DNA from: Pectinophora gossypiella
Lineage: Eukaryota > Arthropoda > Insecta > Lepidoptera > Gelechiidae
Length of the DNA: 64,000 nucleotides
Reading direction: 5' to 3'
NCBI RefSeq assembly: GCF_024362695.1
Contig: NC_065417.1
Span: 14,005,001 to 14,069,000, forward strand
Position 1 is the first letter of the stretch; each line of letters begins with the position of its first letter. Of the stretch, positions 12,401 through 21,400 are shown piece after piece. Both the position numbers and the translations under genes were made by a program. The notes under the pieces were generated by a model. The model did no database searches, was not told where the DNA came from, and was given only the letters and a program-made list of their open reading frames with translations.

Positions 12401-15400
12401 GATAGCATGCGGGACACTTAGCAGCTAATCGAATTTTATGTTGTTTTCGCGCCCAGTCCAGACGACTTGCAGCGCATTTCTGGACTTATATTTACGCGTG
12501 GTGTTTATTGTTAGGTTAATTAGTTCAGGTTAGGACGTTTTTTTTAACGAGGACGTTAAAAAAAGACGAGACTGGGACGTATTTAAGTAGTATTTCCATA
12601 TATACGCGGCCTGAAATGGGCTGTTTCGGGGACCTGAACTGGTTGCTGTCGAACTTATTATCACGTTTTCTTGATTAAAATTCATAAATAAGTCAAATAG
12701 AAAAAAGAAAAAAGATTTTCGTTAGTTTTAGATCTGTCATGATGTCTGTGATGTTTGTTTATTAATTTTTTTTTTTTGTTTTGGTTTTCCCCGAAGGGTA
12801 AGGCAAAGGGAACTATGCCCATACAGCCATGTCTTACGTATTTTTTTTTCTTGATGATTAATGAAATGATGAAAGGTGATGAATGATGATGATGAAACCT
12901 AAGCCCCCACCCTCGGAGTAGACTCCTACTCCGAACCCCAAACGAATTAACTCAAAAGTCCGCATAAACTTTTGAGCTATGAAGCGGCTTCCCAGCACGA
13001 AGCGAAAATAGGCAGATACACTTTGTTCATTGAATACTCCAATATAATAACCTCAGATAATAACACTCGCGAATGTCTTCTGACTAACTTAATGCGATCA
13101 TTAACCACAAAACACCACTTCGTATTAATTATTTAGATTACTCAATGAAGAAAGCAACTGTCCCGTTCCCGTTTCCCGCCGAAAAGCCGTTTGTTTATTA
13201 AACATAAGAATTTCAAAATTTATCTTATTTTTTTTTCCCAAAGGGCAAGGCAAAGGGAACTATGCCCATACAGCCATGTCTTGTGTTTTTTTTTCTTGAT
13301 GATGATTAATGAAATGATGAAACCTAAGCCCCCACACAGACTCTTACTCCAAACCCCAAACGAAGTAAGCGGCTTGTTGGCGCAAAGCGAAAATAGATAG
13401 GTACACTTTGTTTATTGAATATTCCGATTTAATAATACTATCGGGAATGTTTTCCGACTAACTTAATGTGATCATTAACCACAAAACACCACTTCGTATT
13501 GATTATTTAGATTATTCAATGAAGAAAGCAACCTTCTCGTTCCCGGTCCCACCAAAAAGTCCGCGGCAAAGAGAATATAAATAAATCTGTATGTTGGATG
13601 GAAAAACAATTAATTATAAATGACTACTATTTAGGCCGGCAAATGCAACAACTTTTTTTTTGATTTGGTTTTCCCCGAAGGGTAAGGCAAAGGGAACTAT
13701 GCCCATACAGCCATGTCATTTTATGTATTGATTTTTTATTATAATATATGTCCTCTTTTAAAACACGGTACTTACCCATTATTTAAAAATGTTTAAAAAA
13801 TATGCGTTAAAACAAAAATATTTTTCCAATATTCCTTTTCTCAGATTGTAATATTTTTAGTTTTTTATTTATTCATACAAAATCTCTTTATAAATTGTCA
13901 CTGACATTCTATTACACTTGTCAAGTAGTCAAAGCCTTTAGAGAAAAAAAAACTATCACGCACACACACTAACATTGACACCACTACACGCTCAGCAAAT
14001 ACACTGTAATCTGCACCACTACAAATGTAGAATTGATCAAAATTGAGGGTCTGAAATATGGTACTTCTCGTATTCGGACCCTAAATTTTTGTTAGTTTGC
14101 GAAAATAATACACCAAAATATTACTATTTATCGGTTTTATAACAATATTCCTCTATCCGTTTTCCTGTAGCACTGCATCAACTTTTGTATGGAAAACGAA
14201 TCACCTTAAATATCTTGTATTTCTATCCAACAGGTAGAATTCCTCGAAACCTTCGTTCGTCAGACGGACTCGGTGTACTCCCAGCGGCCGAGGCTGCTCC
14301 GCATGGACCTGGAGACGGTGATCAGCGAGCAGGAACACTTTTACGCGCTGATGCAGTACATGAAGACCACCAGCCACATACACCTGCTGCAGTTCTACAA
14401 GGATATCAGTGAGTTTGTTTCTAGAACGTTCGACGGACTGACTCATACTTACATGGATTGGAAGGATATATGTGTGAAAGGTGTGAGTACTGAGGTAATG
14501 ACTGACAGAGGTGAATAGAAGAGGAATACATGTTGTGGGCAGGAGAATGATGAGTTACATAATCCCTAATGGAGTGGGCAGAGCCGCAATTAATCAGAAG
14601 ACAACTTGCAGCCACTGTTGATACGAACTCCTCAGATGTATATGATTAATCTTATGATGACAAGGGGTCAGCCTATCACCCATAACAAGTGACAAATTTG
14701 TTAGAAAGGACACATCCCTCTGTCGGATTATTACGACGTGTCCGCGAAAACTAGTTCTATGATTTTTATTCGCCTCCAGCAGGGTCTGCAAGACAACCGC
14801 GCCGCGCGCGGTGCGAATTATATCGAGGAGTGCCGCAAGTGGCATTAACTACTTGGCCGGACAAATGGGAAACGGCGTCAGGGCGTCGTCTGAGAGGAAA
14901 ATATTTGAAAGCCTCTATATATCTAATCGGGATGTCGGGATCGTATATAACGTCCATTCATAAACGCAGCGAATGCTATCAACGTCGAAGCCCTCGATAT
15001 AATTCGATAAGCGCGCGGCGTGGTTGCCGTTCCGCGAAGGCAGCAAGTTAGAAGTATGAACAATATCCGTGACTCTTATTATCGTAGCAATATTTTCATT
15101 GCCTCGTTTTACCTAATTGATATAATTGAGCCACTAACGACCCATTCTATGCAGATGATAATAACGGCCTTGCGAAGGTCAGCTACAGATCATAGAATTC
15201 ATAGCTATTCGTATAAACGATTGTTTGTTAATACAACTAAGAGGCAATATAACAGAAATCCACAGTTAATATTATAAATGCAAAAGTATGTCTGTCTGTT
15301 ACGTTTTCACGCTGAAACCGCTGAACGGATTTAGATGAAATCTGATATATTATTGAGCCTCTGAGAGGTGACAGTTTTTTTTTAAATATTGAGAAACATC

Positions 15401-18400
15401 TTTAATTCTGACCAAGGACTATTTGTTAGTATTACCTCTATTTTTTGCCCACCTATTATTCCGGGCAGCATTCTATTCTATAAACATGATCGGCTCAAGT
15501 CAAATTCAAAAATATCTTTCTTTCAGTAGGTAACATAATTACACTTTGAATCGTCATTTTTTGCGTAACGAACGTCTCACCCGCCTAAAACTACTGCAGC
15601 TTTACGCAACCTGTATAGCCAATCACGATTTCAGCTTTAAAATAAGTAAAATAAAATTATTAATAAATAAAAAAATAAAATAAAAAAGAAACAAAAAAAT
15701 ATTGTTATTATTTATAAATATAAATTCTTAATATGGAAATAAATATTTTCTTTCTTTCTTTCTTTAATTCCAGAATCATTCCAAACGAAAATCCTGAATC
15801 CTGAACTAGCTCCAGACGAGGTGTCGGCCCTGCATGCGGAGGCTTGCGATATGTACGAGAGGTACTTCGCCACGGAGACTGTGGTTCCCGAGGCGCTTCG
15901 CCCCTTCGCTGACGAGCTTGAACAGCTGCTGCATTCTGAGCCTAACAGTGTTAAGAGGTGAGTTTTAAGACGGTACGTTTTTCATACGAAATATGGTTTA
16001 TGCATCTTTTTTTGGAAAGATATAACATAAACGTTGAAAAAATTCAAGCCAGGACAGGAGGACCTGGTGGTGTAATAGTTAACACGCTCTTCCCGGCTTC
16101 ACAAGAGCTGCGGGTTCAAGTCCCGAGTCAGATTTATTTCGATTTAATATCTTTGTGAGTTTCCGTAATGCGTGAGTGCTATAAAAGAAATAACATAAGC
16201 GAATGCTAGGGAGATGATGATTTTTTTATTGTTTGCAGGTTACAAACCAGCAGGGCTCTATACCAAGCGGCGAGGCACTCTCACGGGGAGTTAGAGAAGA
16301 TTATGCTGCCCAGGTTTTTACATAGTGAGGAGGTAATTTTATACGGGGTGTAAGTGACATCGTAACGAATACTGAGGGGGATGAGTCAGACCATGATTCT
16401 GAGTTGGTATCAAGTGGAATTTTCCGTCGCAAAATTCATGATTTTTTTTAGTTTTTTTTAAAATTATTTTCAATTCTATACTTTTGCGATGAAAAATTCC
16501 ACTTGATATTAACGCAGAATAATCAGCTGTTTCATCCCCCTCAGTATTCGTTACGATGTCACTTACACCCCGCACAAGTACATACTGTACCCATACAAGT
16601 AGGTATGGGTGTTAGTGACACCGTAACAAATACTGAGGGGGATGATTCAGACCATGATTCTGAGTTGATATCAAGTGGAATTTTCCGTCGGAAAATTCAT
16701 GAAAATTTTTGTTTTTCTTTTTATTATTTTCTGTTCCATACTTTTGCGACGGAAAATTCTACTTCATATCATCTCAGAATCATGGTCTCAATCATCCCTC
16801 AAAGTTTTCGTTACGACGTCACTAACACCTATATAGTTCAAGATATATTAAGTATTAACACAATATAAATGTATTCGATTTCAATAAATATATATACTTT
16901 TATGGCCATAAAATGTCTGTGTTGAACTTGAACTTCGTTATGTATACATAGGTCAACATCAGTGGCGTGCGAGTCTTATTCTTAAGCTGGTAACATATTC
17001 TGTTACCTTAACACATACAAGGTCCTCGAGGCGCTCGACCCGAATTGGTGCGGGGCTGAGAAATATTGTTCTATAAATAGTATTACGAACGATTTCCAAT
17101 CAATTCAATTGCGTGTGAAGTTAACCATAGTTGAGTATACTGAATACTGCTTACTTTAGAACCCTGTCGCTTTAACATATTTCACATTTACTGAGACTTA
17201 CGGTACATTTTGTCAAAAAAGTTAATGCGACATAGTGCTGTTTTTTCTCGTGCGGGTTGTAAGATCGATAATCGATCTTACTATATCTGATTTTCAGAGT
17301 TATTGTTCAGTGACAATGTATTTGTTTTCAGTTCTACAAGCTCCTACTTGGTTCGCGGATACCCACAGGCTTCCACAAACACATGACGAGAAAGTGAGTA
17401 ATGTTACTTGAAATTGAAACATTTTAGCGATAAGTTTTCATCATCATTAAGAGCCACGCTCTTGTCGGTGTAGCATTCTCCATGCTACTTTTTGGGGACA
17501 AATAGGACAGTGGTTTCCCTCTTGCCTTCCGCCCCGCAGTACCCTGTATGACGCGAGAAGAGACATGAGTGATAAGTTTTATCTATTAATTTATCTGGTA
17601 TTTGATAATATGTTATCTGTCACGTATAAATTCCTAAACGACGATTATTCTCGAATTTTAAATTAGGAAATGTAACGTACGTAACCTTCCTTTGTTTTGA
17701 TGATAATCGGGTTTTTGTATGATAAGCATATCTGCTTGAGTTGGTGATTTGGATTCTAGACGTTTCTATCCTTTTCCTTAGCTGTGGTTAGCCTTTCGTC
17801 TTCGGGCAACAAGACGTGGTCTGGAATCCCACCACGTCGTTAACATCCCACCAGCTCGTACGAAGCGTTTTGGTTCCTCGTTTCTAATACTCTCTGCCCG
17901 CGTCTGGAATTCTCTGCCCGCAAATCTGTTTCTCGAAAAGTACAAGCTGGGGTTCTTGAAAGCAAAAGTGAATAGGCACTTTCTAGGCATGTTCCATCAA
18001 TCAGATTGTGGTCAAATGCTTGATACAGTTCAGCGAAAAAAATAAACTTTAAAACCTAAAACCCGACTACGTAAAATCACTTCCGAATAGTGATGTTTAG
18101 GAGATAGCCGTGGTCGTATGCTATTCGGTCTTACGACTTTAAAGGTCTTCAGGTTCGGTAAGCGATCCCTGTGAAAAACTGGATAATGCTAAGGGGGTGG
18201 TTGTCTTACGACTATAAAGCCTCTGGAGGATTCCTTGTACCATATTGAAATGAAATTCATTATAACAAAAGTTTTATTTCAGTAAACAAAACTAATCTCT
18301 TAGGTCAGGCCATAAAGGCCATTTATTTATTTTATTTTTTAGGCCATTTGTTCTTAAATAAGAAGAATACAAGTTGTGCCAACCTCAGCTTACAATGGGA

Positions 18401-21400
18401 TAAGGGTAGAAGGATGAAATAATTCCTGTCTATCTGTTCAAAATACTATTCTATATACTGATTCTCCCCATTTTTATTTCAGACCACAGGAAAAACTCTT
18501 GCACTCAGCTTTAAAACTAGGTAACAGAATAAAGGGGGCGTTGAAATCTCAGGCTATAGACGGCCAGGTGTTGGACTGCTTCACCAACGCTGAGATATCA
18601 GATGGAGACAGTGTTGAGAACATGGATATACTGAACTTCCTGGATAGTATAGCGGCCGACGACAGAGAACAAGACTTGAGTACTTGCAAAGTTGTGCTCA
18701 CTAATGTCGAGACTCGATTGGTGAGTAGATTTTTGCTTTTATTTTATATTACCCGAAACTTTGCACGCTTGTAACCCTACAATTAAAACTATAGATACAA
18801 ACTCTGCCCCCCGTTTTACCCCCTTAGTGGCATACTCTCTACCAACATCATCATCGTTAGGAAACCGACATTCCCGAGAAATTCATTTTTGGCGGTATGT
18901 GACCTAACTTGTATTGGGCCGGTTTTCCCTGCGCGGGTTGGAAGGTCAGACAGGCAGTCGCTTCTGTAAAACACCGGACCTGTAAATTCTTCAGGTTAGG
19001 TAAGCGGACCCTGTGAAAAACGGGATAATGCTAGGGGGATGATGATGATGACTACCAACCCTTAATCATTTATGTATCGTTCCCGGGGATGTACTCGCTG
19101 TGGGAACTTTCCCGGAAGAAAAAAGGCGCCAAACATATGTAAATAGAGTTATATAACCTAACCTTTACGGAAATAAGACTATAGTACAGTCATGGATAAC
19201 ATCATGTACCCACTTTAGAACCCTGTCGCACTACCACATTTGACATTTAATGAGACTTACGGTTTAAATTGTCAAAAAAGTTAATGTGACATGGTATCAA
19301 AGTGTATACATATTAGATTTCGTGGCTGTACAGGGAAGAATTATTTGAAAAAGATAAGCAGCCAGTGTCCTTACTATTTAAGAGGTTTTTACAACGCTAC
19401 ATCATAGATTTTGGCTCATACTCTGTACGATCCCTTCTCTCCAGCAAGCCCCACCCCGGCGCGGCACGGTCCGCGTGTTCACGCTGGCTGTCCACCGGCT
19501 GTCCACCGCTGGAGCGCGGCTCTGGTCGGTGGAGCGCAGCGAGAATGACTTCCACCTTCTGAGGGCTAAACTCCACGAGTTCCACGGCCACCTGCTGCAT
19601 GACCTCCCGTTGCCAAGTAGAAGGTCCGTATTATTACCACTATTGGTTTGTATCTCATCTATATGAGCGTATGCATTTAAGTACTGCCTTCCCTAGAGTC
19701 TATCCATACTATTCTATACTAATATTATAAAAATGGGAGAGTGTACGCAACACAAACAATGAAACAACTCCGAAGACGGTACGGATTGATGCTTTGACGT
19801 GATTTTCAATATGGTTATGTTTATGGATACTAGCATTAGTTATGTACGCCGTAATTGTCATATATATTAGTCACAATACCGTAACCTTCTAAAGGTAAAA
19901 ATGTTTTAATGTATGTGATGTGGCTGTACTTTCATCATCATCAATTTAAGAGCCACGCTCTTGTCGGTGCAGCAATTTCCATGCTACTTTTTAGGGAAAA
20001 ATAGGGCAGTGGTTTCTCTCTTGCATTCCGCCCCGCAGTACTCTGTCTCACGTAAGTGGGATGGCGCCCAGAGTAGTCTATTACAAAGCCATACTACGAC
20101 TCCTGTCCTCCGCCTCTGAATAGTACTGATAGTTACTGCTGCCCTCTGTCAGGTTCCAAGCTATACTTACTACACTACTTACTATTGTAGGCTGTACTTT
20201 ATAAATAAATAAATATAAGCATGTTGAAAAAAAATCGTTTTATAATGGATGTACCTTTGACTCCCCAATTGGGATATAGTCGTGAGCTGTTATGTTATGT
20301 CTTTTGCATTTTACAGAGACAACAGCCCTCTAGAAACTCTCCGGTACAAATACGAGGATTTCCTCCAGAGGTTGCTTCAAAAGAGCTTGCTGCAAACCAG
20401 TGAGCTCCTCCATCTATTCCTCTCAGTCGACGGTGATTTCTCAATGGTGGTACAAGCGTCGGCCCTCAGTGCCAATGGTACAGATTTAGCCAACATGTAC
20501 CAAACAGTGGCCCATCGGTTGAGGAAGGAAAAGGGACAGCATCTGGAGACGTTTTTGAAGAACTTGCTCGTGTGCTCTGATATGGAACGGTTTCAGGCTT
20601 TGTGAGTATCATATGCCTTTTTATGCGGCAAAGGTCCCTAACATAGCTCATGTAACGACTACTTACTTACATCAGTAAGTATTAACCGGGACCAACAGCT
20701 TAACGTGCCTTCCGAAGCACGGATCATCTTACTTTCGGACAATCAGCTTTTGCCCGCGACTTCGTCTGCGTGGCGTGTATCTATATTACGCGGTTTAGAT
20801 TTTTTCATACAAATGTTTTTTCCCACTAACTCCCGTTTCCGTGGGAATTTTGCAATATCCTGTTGCAATTAAGCTTTAAGTTTACTAAGGTACCTGCATG
20901 CCAAATTTCAAGCGTCTAACTTAAGCGGTTTAGATTTTTCATACAAAAGGATTGTCCCGCTAATTCCCGTTCCCGTGGGAATTTCGGGAATTCCTTTCTT
21001 AATGCACCTCTACGGTACCTAAGCTACGTCCATTCCAAATTTCAAGTGTCTACGTTTAGCCGTTTAGGCTGTGCGTTGATATGTCAGTCAGTCAGTTTCT
21101 CCTTTTATATATTTAGAAATACGCAATATACATACATACACAAAGCCGTGGTCGCCCAGTTGAAAGAACGCTGACTCTCACTGTGAGGTCGCTGCTTTGA
21201 ATCCAGCACGGGCCTTTCCTCCCTCCGAAAATGCATTTCTCGGGAATGTGGGTTTCCTCACGATATTTTCCTTCACCGCTGAGCACGTGATAATCATTTA
21301 TCGAAACCACATTCGAAAACAAACTCGACAATCATTGGTTTAGGCCTGTGCTGGATTCTAACCTGCGACCTCAATGTGACAGCGAGCGTTCTACCAACTG

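Larger units (their letters stand above)
11259..14209. mobile_element. TTAA-flanked (piggyBac-type) non-autonomous element, copy 1
   Basis: Ends are inverted repeats TTAAGGTGAT / ATCACCTTAA with TTAA at 11259-11262 and 14206-14209, the signature of piggyBac-type insertion. 2951 bp; a second copy (34976-37502) is colinear but lacks the RE-1 inserted at 12766-13188. No transposase ORF. It lies in snz intron 6 and ends 24 nt before exon 7. Confidence 0.88.

Noticed and set aside
14185..14446. Additional frames on both strands over snz exon 7
   Set aside because: Shadows of the GC-rich exon; only the frame that splices in phase with exons 6 and 8 fits the RGS domain.
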